DNA of 64,000 nt from Botrytis cinerea B05.10 (taxonomy: Eukaryota > Ascomycota > Leotiomycetes > Helotiales > Sclerotiniaceae). Made by a program: the position numbers and the translations under genes. Each line of letters begins with the position of its first letter. The first letter of the stretch is position 1. This document shows positions 31,624 to 44,000 of this stretch, one piece after another. The stretch covers positions 1,309,501 to 1,373,500 of the forward strand of contig NC_037313.1 of the NCBI RefSeq assembly GCF_000143535.2, in the 5' to 3' direction. The notes below the pieces were generated by a model, which made no database searches, was not told the DNA's origin, and saw nothing but the letters and a program-made list of their open reading frames with translations.

Positions 31624-33735
31624 TGAAAATGTGTGAGCTTGTAGAGTGTAGAGAGTATTTGAAAGTGACAGGAAGAAGAAAAGAGAAAAAGAGAATCAAG
31701 GAACAGAAATTGAAACGAAAGATATATCAATTCTCTGGCGCGTCTTCACAAGTGCGAAAATTGGCGCGTTTTTTTAGACGAGAATTTGTCACTTGGGCTC
31801 TAAAAGCGTCTCTTTAGACTGTTTCTGTCATCTGACCGAGAGAGAAGAACCAGTAATGATACAGAAATAGAAACCCTATATGTTTAACGGAAAATATCGC
31901 CGATCGTAATACGCGACGCGTAGACATGAAATCTATTATCATGGAAAGGAGGGAAGGAGCGATGGGTATGTGCGACAGGAAGCGATACGATATAGCCTAT
32001 CAAAATCTAGACGTAATAGATAAAGCTCAACATGTGAGTCAAACAATTCAAATAACGAGGTAGCTATGAAGATAAACCTGTACAAGAGTTGTATGATTTG
32101 TGTTAGTCTCCAAATGAAAACAATCCCTTATCTAGCAGTTCATGTGCTTAATGAGGAAGGAGTGGTGGTTGGAAGAATGATAGTTTAGTAAGACCACAAC
32201 AGAACAGGAGCCTGTCTAACAATAATTGAAGAGATACCTTTAGATGGTGTGTAAGGTAGTTGATGTTACCTTTGACTAATGAGTAATGTATGTTCCAGAG
32301 CTTACTTCAATCAGGAAATTTTCCGAAATCTCACCCTGCGAGAAAACTTCTACAGTTCCAACAGAACACATAACTTGAAATCGGGCATTATCGGTTACTT
32401 TTCCCAGACCTGGCACATACTAATTGAAATACACCTGCGCGCTCTCTAGCTGACACATCTATTCCTGAGGATTACATATGCCAGCATCGCTACCGTCTTG
32501 AAACCGAACGACAATATGCTTTACTAATGACGGAAACCGAAAAGATTGGAATATTACAGGAGCGCAAATGAAGATCGGAAAATAAATGGGTATTTCGTCA
32601 CTAGTCACGGGCTCTGGAGTTCTCAAGATGAGGAAATCCGCACTCATGATTACGACTTCGAAACCAGAGGCATTCTAAGATTTGACTTCACTACAGACGC
32701 TACATAGCAGATAGAGTGCTGTGTTGTATCAAAACGAAGACAAGACATTTTGTGCAAAGGAAGAGATGTCGTCTTGATGACAGCGGGTAAAAGTGGAGCA
32801 AATATTTAGAGGCTAAACTATTTACAGCACACGCAAAGACTTTTGCAGCACTACATCCGTACATCTGCGCCTCGGAACATATTTTGGAAGATTTGATAAT
32901 ACCGCAGAGCGTCTAGTCAGATCTCAGCGAGCGTCTGGGAAAAGCGAGACTTCTCACAATACTAGCACAAACGATATCCCGAATCTGCGATTTGCGACTC
33001 TTTCAATCAGATGCGACACAAACATCACAAGAAGGGGAGTACCATATAGCCGCGGAAACATAAATCGAAGCTGAAATCTGCGATTTAGTTCCCATTGAAC
33101 CATCTCATTGATGACACCCTCTTTCTTCTGAGAAATGGCAGAAGCAACAGCTCATTGGAAAACATTTTCTTGTGCAAAGATTATTTTGCGACCCAAAAAA
33201 GCGGAGCCCAACACACTTGCAAGATATCTGCGACACAAAGGAAAGAGAAACTTATGAGAGCAAGTATGGTGTCTGTTTGAACGATAGTACAGATGTTTTA
33301 TGATGGAGAACTCAGCATGGTGAATGGGGTGGGCTGCAAAAATGACCCCACTCCACTATTTCTCGAGATCGACAGCTCGCTGACATCATCACTACTTCAT
33401 CTTTCCTAGTCACACTAGATGTATCTAGGTGATGAAGCTTTGTGAGAAAATCGAAGAAGGAGAATGAAAACAGGAACAATTTGGAGGGACTTGTTTGGTG
33501 ATTTGAACTTAGGAAGGCTTCAGATGTCGTGATTTATGGTTTAGTAGGTAGTTTTCTATCAATACAAGTCTTACACAAAAACTGTATTTAGAAATACGTT
33601 CAAAGTAGGAAGTGAAGCCAAAGGAAATGGCATATTGATCAACTACCCATTAGGCTTTTCGAGCGACAACTCCCAAATAACCTCGCGTAAACAATACTCC
33701 AATTAACCATTTCAAAATGCCATTCAAATCCCATA
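31624..33735. other. Intergenic region without supported genes
   Basis: About 2.1 kb of ordinary-looking sequence. Only short unsupported open frames are present. Confidence 0.55.
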
Positions 33736-34312
33736 TTATCTCTCAAAACAAGCATGCAAATGTTTCATATCAACATCCTTTCTAACTCTTGCTCTTGCTG
33801 GTCGCTTCTGACCCTTGAACATCATCTTGTTCCACCTATTCGCTTTGCTGTTCCATATCTTTTCAGCCGCCAGTTCTTTTCTTTCCTCTTTTTCTGCATG
33901 CTCCCTCTCTAAATAGTCTCTAGATTCTTTCCCCTGTTGGCCTAATTTCCTGGTTCGCTTCTCTCGTCCATCTCCACTAGCTACCGGCAGTAGAGTGGGC
34001 TGTAATATCGCTTGTCCCTGTTGTTGTTTGACTCGTGCACTCTGCCGAGTTGGCTGTAGCCCCTTTTGCCTTTGCTTTTGCTTCCGTTTTCTCTTTATGG
34101 GTACGGGTGCCGGTACTTGTGCTGAACTTTGTGGGGAAGATTCTGCTTCTGCTCTGTTATCGATATTGGCACGGTGATCACTTAGAGGACTTTCAGACAC
34201 TGTCAGCCTATTCGTCTTGGACGAAACCCCAAATAATAAGCACTCACCTTTCTGGTTCCGGCTCTGGTTCGCTGGCAGCGGCACTAGGCGAGAGAGAGGC
34301 TTGATCTGACAT
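33736..34312 (-). CDS. Small basic, probably nuclear protein
   Basis: Two exons (34312-34248, 34189-33736) give 172 residues. The true start is probably 34312 (MSDQASLSPSAAASEPEPEP) with a 58-nt GTGAGT intron. The protein is rich in Lys, Arg, Gln and Glu. A KRKRKQKQRQK cluster looks like a nuclear localisation signal. A charged helical stretch follows (YLEREHAEKEERKELAAEKIW), and the basic C-terminus contains KGQKRPARARVRKDVDMKH. A charge-rich C-terminus of this sort is seen in small nucleolar or RNA-associated proteins. I do not recognise the family. Confidence 0.6.
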
Positions 34313-34789
34313 TTTTATTTTTTGAGAATTGAGGTATCGATTTCAACAGTGCCGTTCTATCAGGGCGAGAATGTTAAAAATCACTCAAATTTGAGGAACA
34401 CTGGAATGCTGAACGAGAAAAGTAGCGGCAGATTGAGAGAACAAAAGAAATTTTATAGCTTTCTCTGGGTATTCAGCTGCCTTCTTTTAGACAATAAAGC
34501 TCTGAGTTCTATTGTCGAACAATCAGTGAATAGAGACCTGATAAGCGAAATAGCATTGTTATAGTGAGAAACATGCATAATGGAGATCAAAGGTGAAGTG
34601 ATGCTGGAAGACACGGGGACTTTCTCCTGGGAACATCAGCAATATTATTATGTAGATACAAAGCTCATTTATTATATATATAGATAATCACATGCAAAGC
34701 GACTAGCTACATCCACAGGAGAATTATAAGAAAAGAAGAACTCAAAAGAAAGATAAGTGTTTGTCAGTGTAGGTCAAGAATTACGAGTC
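34313..34789. other. Short intergenic region
   Basis: The promoter side of the small basic gene and the 3' flank of the permease. AT-rich, nothing recognisable. Confidence 0.55.
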
Positions 34790-36509
34790 TCACAACCCAT
34801 CTGAAGCTGGTGGTCCTTTGTACACTATGCTTCGTTAGTGAATGATAAAATCGAACTTCAGAGAAAAAAACTCACCCTTCCTAGCATAGGCAGCATACCA
34901 GACTGCCGCTATTGCCATAAATCCCACTAACACTACACTTGCATAATTCATCGATACCTTTGTGACAGGCAATGCCGTGGGCATACTAAACAGAACCACC
35001 TCAAAGGCAATCCATACCAAGGCCACTACATTTACAGTCGCTCCGACCATATGCCCACAATTCCACCGTGCGCGAGATACTTCTCGTCTTCTATTCCATA
35101 GTAACGATAAACCAATTGGAATGGCGTACGAAATTGAAAGCGCTATAACGCCTACTGAAACAAAAGCAGTAAATGCACTGCTACTACCGAGGTTAATAAG
35201 ACCTAGGAGCATTTGAACGATAGTAACAAATATGAGAGCATTTACTGGTACGCCTAAAGATTTATTGACAACCGAGAAAATTTTAGAGCCGGGGATTGCC
35301 TCGTCACGAGCGAATGCCCAGGTGCAGCGTGATGCGGCGGTTGTTATACTAATTGAGCAGAACATAGTAATGCCAAGTACCAAAAATGTAAGACCTAGGC
35401 CACCTCCAGGAGAGCCCATGACTCTGTTGAAGATGTACGGGATTGCTTGACCATTAGGTGCGCCAATGACATCAGCGAGAGGTGGCATCGTTACACAGAT
35501 CGGGATGATAAAAAACAGACCAGCTATTCCACCAATGGGAACGCATAGTGCTATTGCTTTTGGAACTTTGATCGTGGGATTGGAAACTTCTTCTGCCATT
35601 GAGGAGATCATGCCAATCGCCGAGAAGGTGTACGCAGCTGGTAGAAGACCGATAAAGAAAGTGAAGCCTCCCCACCCAGCGAAAGAGGTATCATAATTTC
35701 CAAGAGAGTAGCTAGCACTATGCCGGCCTTCCTTCGCTGAGACCGAAAGAGCGATGAGAATGATGAGGATACTAATGGCTGTCCAAGCAGCGCATATTGT
35801 ATCAACCATGGGTAGGAAGCGGTTGCCAAATGTGCATATCACAAATGTGAGGAGACAAATGGCATAAAAGATGAGGGTAAGCTGCCAGCTAGATGCAACA
35901 AAATCTGGATGATACATGGCAACAGTTGCGGATATCAGCGAAGCAAAGCCAAAGTTGACGGATAACGTGATTGTCCAATTTCCAATGAGCCATACCCAAC
36001 CTGTGATGAACGAGAGTATAGTCTTGTGTCTCTTTGCTACCTACAATCATCAAGAATTAGCTGTGATCGAGAATTATGTTTCCATACTCTACTGATAAAA
36101 TTTTGATAGATATCACTTCATCGACTCCATAGAACTAGATCATAGAGTCGATAAAAATCAGATATTTCCTCACCTGGAAAGACCAATAATAAGGTCCAGC
36201 GGAGGTTGGATACCTCGATGCAAGTTCACTCAATGATAAAGCCACGCATTCATCTAAAATAAGAACCACGATCCAACCAACAAATATGGAAAGCTGACCC
36301 CCTCCATATATAGCATTAATCAGCGGTCCACCTTCTCCATAGGGTATTGCTGCAATTGCAAGCGATTGAAAGAGAAGAGTAAACAACGATCGATTCCGTT
36401 GAAGCTCTTCAGTATATCCAAGTGCTTCCAGATTATCCAGCTCATTAGAGCCCGGTGGGGAAGTTGTCGAAGATGTTTTCTTTTCCTCGTCAATCATTGT
36501 CGTATTCAT
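34790..36509 (-). CDS. APC-family permease (amino acid/choline/GABA type)
   Basis: Three exons (36509-36174, 36040-34876, 34824-34790) encode 511 residues. The N-terminus is cytosolic and acidic. About twelve hydrophobic helices follow, with PYGEGGPL in the first and SLSELASRYPTSAGPYYW, a hallmark of the ACT branch of APC transporters that includes yeast Hnm1 and Uga4. The loop after helix 7 (RDEAIPGSKIF) is also conserved. The protein imports a small amine or amino acid in symport with protons at the plasma membrane; choline, GABA and polyamines are the candidates. The start at 36509 was preferred over an upstream ATG at 36587, whose extension does not look conserved. The last exon adds VYKGPPASDGL, typical of this family's tail. 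Confidence 0.9.
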
Positions 36510-38044
36510 TCTCGTGAAAGGTACTTGGAACCCTAGGTACCGGATATTTCCTAGGTAAAGAGATTCACGATGTAGTATATAGTACACGGAAAAGCGACAG
36601 AACTTTGTTCGGACAGGCTCATGCGCGATATATAAATTGTCTGTCGAGGACTCCGCAATTGATTGGGAGATATCTGCGGGGGTTATGAGACACAGAGGCG
36701 GCTACACCAACCTTTAGGATAAGTACAAGTTAGAACCAATACAGAAGCAATTTCCTGCATTCATTTTACCATTTTGACGACGGTGGTAGTGATGCCATGG
36801 TGAGATTCTATTGGGCCTATCTGGTTATCAGATGTGATAAGGTTTATCTCCAAGGATGGATTCGATTACACACGAATTCAAGGTAGGTAATCTCTTGGTA
36901 GATATACATGCCGCGTGGAATGCATATGAATTCCACGAACGGAACATGATCAAATTGTACTCTGCAAATCGCAGCCAGGTCGAATCATGAGAAGGAAGCG
37001 GTGGCGACAGTCCAGAACCATCTTGAGTTGAACTTTCTGTCAGAACGAACCCTCTTCTGTCCTTTCAGCCCTTTTCGTCGAGTCATTGTATGCCGGTTAA
37101 ACCTTATGGTGAGATGATCAATTGGATGTACAAGTACCGCACCCCAATCCACAGATCCTGGCAGGTTAATGGTGGAAAATCGAACTGTTTTTGGCAACGC
37201 GGGGAACTTTATATCTTCAGCTACGGAATCGGTCCGAGCGTTGAGCTGACCAAGGACATGATAGCCAGCTGTTGAGACAAGAGCTGAACGAAATCCGATG
37301 CTCACCAAAAGCGATTTATATCGCGTCTTTTGAGGACAAAAGGTAACAAAATTTGAATTTTTAGTGCAGATTATATTACGGGAGCTGCCTCTCGGGTTAT
37401 GTGGAAGTGTCTAGAGATCTCTCGAAATGATTTAGACTAAACTTCATGTAAGAACTCGATAATGTGTGTGGTAAAACGTGATCTAAAGGTCACGTGACCA
37501 TTTTACCTTAATATTTACATAGTTTCTCCTCCTGTAGACTAAAGAAGACACTAATTTCCTAACCTTCTAACTTAACCTCTACGTTGTGTGCTGCTGCCCC
37601 AAGTGTATCCCTGCACCTCGCTGTCGCTACGTAGTGACTCACTTTTATTCACTATACGTAGGTATTAGATTGACTATGGTATATGCGAAGGCTTTTCTTG
37701 TTTGACCCCCACCACCTTCTACTCTTTTACAGTATACCTAAATTTTCCTCAATCTATCCTTATGATTTCCCTAATTCATATACCTGAATAACTCTAAAGC
37801 ATCGAGTTTACCAATTTTGATATGATTCATAATTCTTATCCTCACCATCAATCTCAATTATTTTATTCAAATTGTTTTAAAAAACATTAAAAAATTCGAA
37901 TAATGGAAGAATTTTTAATTGAAGTATAGGAAATAAGATAAGGTGGCTAAAACAGAGTTTGTTTAAGTGAGTGGTGAGCGATAGTCACAACTCTTATCTT
38001 TTTAGCCATTATATTTTTGTATATCATAATATTTGTTTCTTCCA
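36510..38044. other. Gene-poor spacer
   Basis: No gene was recognised. The block is AT-rich, especially 37740-38040. Confidence 0.55.
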
Positions 38045-38860
38045 ATGCCGTTCAAAGGTATGAAGACTCAGAGGAGCTCTTTGTCTGCGTTGCCTGATTA
38101 ATACTGAACGGCGTCCACCCCCAACCAAAAATATCTCCATTGACTGGTCCAGGGAGCTCTATGAGGCCTAGAGCAGACAACCCCTTCCCGATCCATGATG
38201 AGATTGGGTTCGCCCAATCTTGGTATCCTATTAGAATTGATCCTCTTGATGGGCTCCAAGCGGATGTATCAATCAGAGAAATAGAGTTTTGCCATCGCAA
38301 TGTATCATTTGGCGGGTTATATTGGGAGCTTTTCTCGTAGTATTGACGGAAGTTGTCAAATTCATACGCTTTATCACCAGTTAGGCTGGCCCATTTCTGG
38401 TATGCTCCTCTCGAAGATCTCGACTATATATGAGCAAGAAATAATCTCAACAGATTCCGGCGATGGCAGCTTACCAGTGGAACCACATGAAGTTTCGGGT
38501 ACTTCCACCAAGTACTTTGGCCGAGGGTAAGAAAAGACTTCTACCCCTAGACCCTATTGTGCACAGTATTAGCGCTGATGCAATATTTTTCTTTGAGAAT
38601 CAGATAAATCTACAGTCTGATTTGTCGTGAATTGATACCAGTCAAGGAGGGGATTTCTGGCAGAGGTGCTGATGAAAGCAGAAGCATCAGCTCAGATCTC
38701 GCTCAAATTTCCATTGGTAAATTCATAGAAGTCACCAGCCTCCACGACAGCAACTGAATAACTGCAATTTTTCACCAACCTTATAGCGATAGACAATCCA
38801 GCGGTACCCCCACCAAGTACTACGTAGTCAAAAGAGGTAGCAACTCCAGGTACTTCGAAG
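38045..38860 (-). pseudogene. GMC oxidoreductase pseudogene (truncated)
   Basis: Read on the minus strand from about 38850, a GMC N-terminus appears: DYVVLGGGTAGLSIAIRL is the FAD-binding motif, followed by VVEAGDFYE. Then come NPLLDWYQFTTNQ and degraded HYARGKTLGG-like sequence. Further on, FDNFRQYYEKS and WxxxxxLIDTSAW-like pieces appear, in shifting frames. At least four stop codons and frame changes interrupt it, and nothing resembling the C-terminal half with the catalytic His is present downstream. Aryl-alcohol or glucose oxidase-like enzymes of this family make H2O2 outside the cell. This copy cannot encode one. Confidence 0.8.
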
Positions 38861-39721
38861 TGAGAACTGTGCGAGTACTTGTTCTGAGAAATTTGTACAA
38901 GATTGTATTCTTATTCAATATGCTTAAAGCATCTATATATAAGATCTGTAGTTTCATAACTTCTATGGCCATCGAGGTTCTTGAGGGTTGGATAGAGTAG
39001 AGGGTATCAAGATTTTTTCTAGCTATTTTAGAGTTGTGGCATTTGAAGTCCAATCGTTTTCAATTGTAGTGAAGTGTTGATCTTTAAAGGTATTGAGTGT
39101 AGTAGGAGATCATTGTTGTTGAATTGATTTACACTTAAATATGACCAGGGGAAAATGATTGGTCGGCAGCAGATTTCTCTAATTTTTCTCATTACGCCAT
39201 CACTCGCATAATCCCTCGCTTGTCACCAGCTCCAACCCTACAATGTGCGATTAATCGAGCATTTACCCCATGCTCAAAATTGATACTGGCGAGATTTAAG
39301 TCTACACGTAGCGCCCGGTTATGTATACTCTAATGTATTCCTGAAAGATCGAGGATGTATGTACCACTACTGCACTGCGATGCAGCCGATTATCAGGAGT
39401 CCATAAATCATATTTCAGTTGTTAGGGGGGTTGGTAAGTGCTCTTCAACTGCGAGCATTGGAGTTGAAGAATCAGACTTAACCACGCATGATATTAGGCA
39501 TCTTTAAAATGGTATTTTAAGGATCACTGCGAGTTAATATCGAGGCTGATGTCAAGAAATTGAGCGAAAATCACTCTTAGTCTAATTGTCACAAATTTCG
39601 ACAAGAGCTAAGCGACTCTTACAGTAACCGAGACTAACCTAGTATGAAAGTCTGTGCGTAAAGCGGTCAATAGTCTGTAATGTAGGCTTTTTTTGTGTGG
39701 TATCAACCTTTGTTCTCAAAG
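38861..39721. other. Spacer upstream of the gag-like gene
   Basis: No gene was seen. I looked for a terminal repeat matching the far side of the gag-like gene and did not find one by eye. Confidence 0.5.
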
Positions 39722-41074
39722 ATGGCTGATACATCTCGCACCCCGTCGACAACTCCAGTAGATATTTCTACCCCTGAATGTTTGAGGAAACACATTCGAA
39801 CCTTCTTTACGAACTGGCCACTCTTAGCCCATGAGCTATCAAAGGTCAATGATGAGGAATTGAGAGACCCGTCTATGATTTTCCAATTGCCAGAGAAGGC
39901 GCAAGAATATTTTAATTATATGTGCAACACAGCTGACAATTCACTAGGTGCTTTTCACACTCTTCAAAAGACTTTCGATGCCAAGTTAGAGAATGATATA
40001 GCAGCTCGACAAGCACTAGAATATCAATCACGAGAACAAGCAAAACTGATCACTAAATTACAACACCAGCTTTCCGAACTACCTGATTTAACATCAGAAT
40101 CAAAACATCTTTATCAACTCCGAAAAGCATCCAAAACCACAAAACCATTCAAGGCAGACAACACAAGTGCTCTCGCACTACGGGACGAGTATTGTTTCTG
40201 GAAGCAAGGCTTACAAATTTTCTGGGCTATAGACTCGGCCGCTTTCGATACCGATAGGAAGAAGTTTCTTCATATGATCTCTTTGCTTGAAGGCACCGCA
40301 TGCCAAGAGCGATGCAGGGATATCGATGATATTATTGAGGATAAATCAGCATACACAACCGCGGAATTGTTCTTTGAGAAGCTCGACAGTCTCTATATTT
40401 CTGCCGAAAGTGAACTCGAGGCTGCAATCAAATTCGACAAACTCAAGATGACAGAGCAGCAGACTTTTTCGACGTTCTATGCACGATTGGAACACCTCGG
40501 TAATGCTTACTATAAATCACCCCAAGGGATGGTGTTCGCGTTGAAACAGAAAGTCACTGACGAATTGCTGCTCATGGTCATAAGGGACTCCAATCCATGT
40601 GCTAGCGACGATCTAGATTGTTGGAGGAAGAAATTTCAGGCTTGGTATCAAATCTCCCAGGAGAATGAACACTACAATATTGCAGCTACAAACGCGATTT
40701 ATCCTCGCCCATTCATTACCCTCACACTTAATAGTCCCACTACCCTTCATGATTCTATCAAACTGAACAGATTTCATACATCGAATAGAGAACAGCAACG
40801 ACAAAGAGAAATTCGTCTGGGCCTTTGCCATTACTGCAAGAAATCCGGCCATTCAGTTTGGGATTGCGAGGCAAAAAAGCAGGCTGATGCGCAGAGGGCA
40901 GCCAGGGATTATACAACAAGATTTCAAGGCGGTGGCTACAATCAAGTTTCTGGCGCGAGTAACCTTCAGTCGTCTGCAAGAAGAGGCTACCAAGCACCTA
41001 TGCGAGGAGGCTATCAAGAATCTGTTCAAAGCAATTCAATGACTCAGAATTACCAATTCTCTTATCCCAGATGA
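39722..41074 (+). CDS. Stand-alone retrotransposon-type Gag protein
   Basis: A single exon of 450 residues. The ATG at 39722 (MADTSRTPSTTP) was preferred over one 27 bp upstream because of its sequence context. After an acidic coiled-coil-like N-terminus (about residues 60-120) comes a retrotransposon capsid region, about residues 140-330, including DRKKFLHMISLLEGTA and TAELFFEKLDSLYISA. A CCHC zinc knuckle follows (CHYCKKSGHSVWDC, Cys369-Cys382). The C-terminal tail is rich in Gly, Arg and Gln (GGYNQ, RGGYQ). There is no protease, reverse transcriptase or integrase downstream and no obvious LTR. The frame is intact, unlike the decayed neighbours. Either this is a domesticated gag gene or a non-autonomous element supplying only capsid. 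Confidence 0.82.
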   Translation: MADTSRTPSTTPVDISTPECLRKHIRTFFTNWPLLAHELSKVNDEELRDPSMIFQLPEKAQEYFNYMCNTADNSLGAFHTLQKTFDAKLENDIAARQALEYQSREQAKLITKLQHQLSELPDLTSESKHLYQLRKASKTTKPFKADNTSALALRDEYCFWKQGLQIFWAIDSAAFDTDRKKFLHMISLLEGTACQERCRDIDDIIEDKSAYTTAELFFEKLDSLYISAESELEAAIKFDKLKMTEQQTFSTFYARLEHLGNAYYKSPQGMVFALKQKVTDELLLMVIRDSNPCASDDLDCWRKKFQAWYQISQENEHYNIAATNAIYPRPFITLTLNSPTTLHDSIKLNRFHTSNREQQRQREIRLGLCHYCKKSGHSVWDCEAKKQADAQRAARDYTTRFQGGGYNQVSGASNLQSSARRGYQAPMRGGYQESVQSNSMTQNYQFSYPR

Positions 41075-44000
41075 AATTTGAACACTTTCCAGAATATGTC
41101 GAAACCGAATGCCTAAGACTTTTCGAAAGCGCCTCTAATATACCTTCTACAATGTCATCACCAGCCGATTCGACAGGTTCGAGAAAAGTGACACCTCCGC
41201 GGTAATTTACACATCGAAGTTATCAGGGAACACAGGATAGATAAAACGTATTATAAATAGCAAAGAGCTAGATATCATATAACAGTTCAGCTTTACAGAT
41301 AGCGCATCTCGATTTGTCCAAATTTTCATGTTCTTAGCGTATATTTCTTTTCTTGAAGTTATGGTTTTAATCGATAGCGAATACTTCGGAAAAGGATTCG
41401 CAGATTGGAATTCTATTGCATATTTTTCCTTGATTACAAGCTTCTAGTTTCGCTTCTTGCTATCAACAAGAGACTGTCCACACTATGCAGATTACTTAGG
41501 AGGAGCTTGATCAGATATCACGGAGGTTACTGAAGGACCACCTACCAGCTTCACAATGGCCACCATACCTCGACGCTTCTCTCGCTTAAGTGATTCCCTA
41601 ATCCCGGATTTATCAGTTCACAAAGTCACGGAAGTCGTACAGTAGCAAGACAGAATTGTGACAATATATATGAGTTTCAATTTCAATTAAAAAGTATTTC
41701 TCATACTCCACTACCCAGATAAGCAGTAACAGTAAATTCAAAGTTCCACCTTCGCCGCAATGACATAACTCCCTTTATACGCAATTGCATGATTATATCA
41801 GAAACCAGTCTATGCGCCAAAGCACTTAGATGAACAAAAAAGTCGAAATCCCATCCCAAATAATTGTACATAAAAAAGCCATGCAATAACAAAAAAAAAA
41901 AAATGCATGCCCCGTAGACCTATATATGTCCGAAGCTCCACCTCCACTTCCCGCTCTAGCTTATCTCTTAATATCGAGACCATGTAAGCGAGGTCGAAGA
42001 AACAAGAAAGAAAAAAAAAAGGAATTGAGTATCTGAAATTCAATATCCAGCAAAAGAAATCAACGAAAAGTTCAAGATAAGATCGACATTCGAAAATGAT
42101 GATCAAAATATTTCATGTAAAGAATGGGTGCGTTTAATAGACCGCCGTCAGAACCATGCGAGAACAACATAACAAGGAAATATCGATATCGAAATAGATA
42201 AAAATAAATGTGACCGAGTCTTCGTTAAAGTGGCATATTGGTGAAAGAAACTGGTGCATATCAAGAAAGTCTCGAAGAGAAAATCGGCCGTAAACAAATC
42301 GAGTTTAGAAAAAGAACCCAGTAGGCACAAAGTTATAGGTGGCGGAAGAGTGGCTCAACGTATTTATCGCAGAACGATGAAATTGCAGAATATGAATCAG
42401 AATTCAACAACATCGGCGCCAATGAAGCTAATATCAAATACCAAGCCAAGTAAACCACACATCTTCCCCAGCACACTCCCTAAGCAGGAGCAGGACATTG
42501 CCCCTCTCTATCATACTGGAAATACCATTCTATTTCCATGTGAAGAGCAAGTGAATTACGTCCTCTTAGCGTATCTTGGTCCTCTCCAACATCCATCCAA
42601 AGACCATCGATCCTGTTTTTTTCCATATACACCACACGAGGTTGGTGCCGGGCCATTCATTGCGGTACACTACATGTGGTATGCCAGATGGATGTTCTTG
42701 GGCGATGAAGAGGGACTTACACTGTAGTAAGGTGTTTCGCCTTTTTTTGGAGCCTTTTTTCAACATTCTACATCGCCACTATGCACTTTTGTCTTCCTCG
42801 GGCTATTGCTAGCTCTTGATATTTCCTGTATTGCCGTTGCTTGTTGTGCTTGTAGACATGGTGTACAGCAAGTATATCCTTCAATTCCCTTTTCAAACAC
42901 CCAAAAAAGAAATATCAAAACTCGTTGAATCTCTGTAAGACCCGCTCTGAAACTGCGTCTAACTATCAAAAACAGCCTTTAATTCTCAAAAATTATACAA
43001 TACACAAAGTTTGATCGAAGCTATCTTGATACTTTCGAGAAAGAAAAAAAGTCCCCCAAACGGGGGCAATCGAAACTAATTATACCCTTTTCAGTCGTGC
43101 TAAGGACTTCAAAAATCCACATATCTGAGCACAAAATATAGTATTCGTATGAGTGAAAAGTTATTTTCGATGATTTATGACTGAATCTTCAAAGAGAAAA
43201 CGTAGAAAACGTGGGATGGGAAGATATATAAAGAGTCTCATGATTCCGAGTGTCTATAGTAGTCATTTAGAATACTCAACAAGTATACAAAAATGACATC
43301 CTCGTCATCGAAATACAGTATATCGAATTACTATGAATGAATATACATAAAAATGATTCTATATCTTTAATAATGAGTTGCAATCTCACAGTAAAAGAAA
43401 CATTCACATCGAGCCTCTCAAGTGATTCCGAGTGTGTGAAGCAGTCATTTAAGATGCTCGATGATGAGTAGTCCTTAAAAAATCTGCAAAAATGCTGTCT
43501 TTCCCATTTAACATAGTATGCGCAATTACTACAAGCGGGTATATATATTAAAACAATTACAAATCCCTAATATTAAGTTCCAGCCCCAAAAATGCAAGAA
43601 ACATTCATATATAGCATCTCGAACGATTCCGCATACATATAGCAATCATTCCATGTCCTCAATTGATAATACCACATTTCACAATGTACTCAAAAGTTCT
43701 CCAAAAGCCATAGATTTACCGCTCACATGTAGTATCTTATATGATTCCGAGTTCGACCTACCAGAGATTCTGAGTTTTCGATGAATACTCCTCACCTTGA
43801 AAAGATTACCTGGATAGTGGAGACAGATATACTCTGAGAAACTCTTCCGCTATATCATGACGCTTTTTTAACCCTCAACAAATCAACTACAAACCTCTCC
43901 CCCTCTCCCTCTCTTCCCCCAAAACAACAAAAGCACACGAGAAAAAAAACGACACAAGCCCAAGATCCACACACACACACAAATACGATTCTCACCAACT

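Noticed and set aside
39128..41700. LTR-flanked complete retrotransposon around the Gag gene
   Set aside because: No pol domain follows, and no matching terminal repeats were found by eye; a computed self-alignment would be decisive.
42254..42727. 157-residue plus-strand ORF
   Set aside because: It opens at GTG, and nothing recognisable is encoded; an opposite-strand frame is equally plausible.
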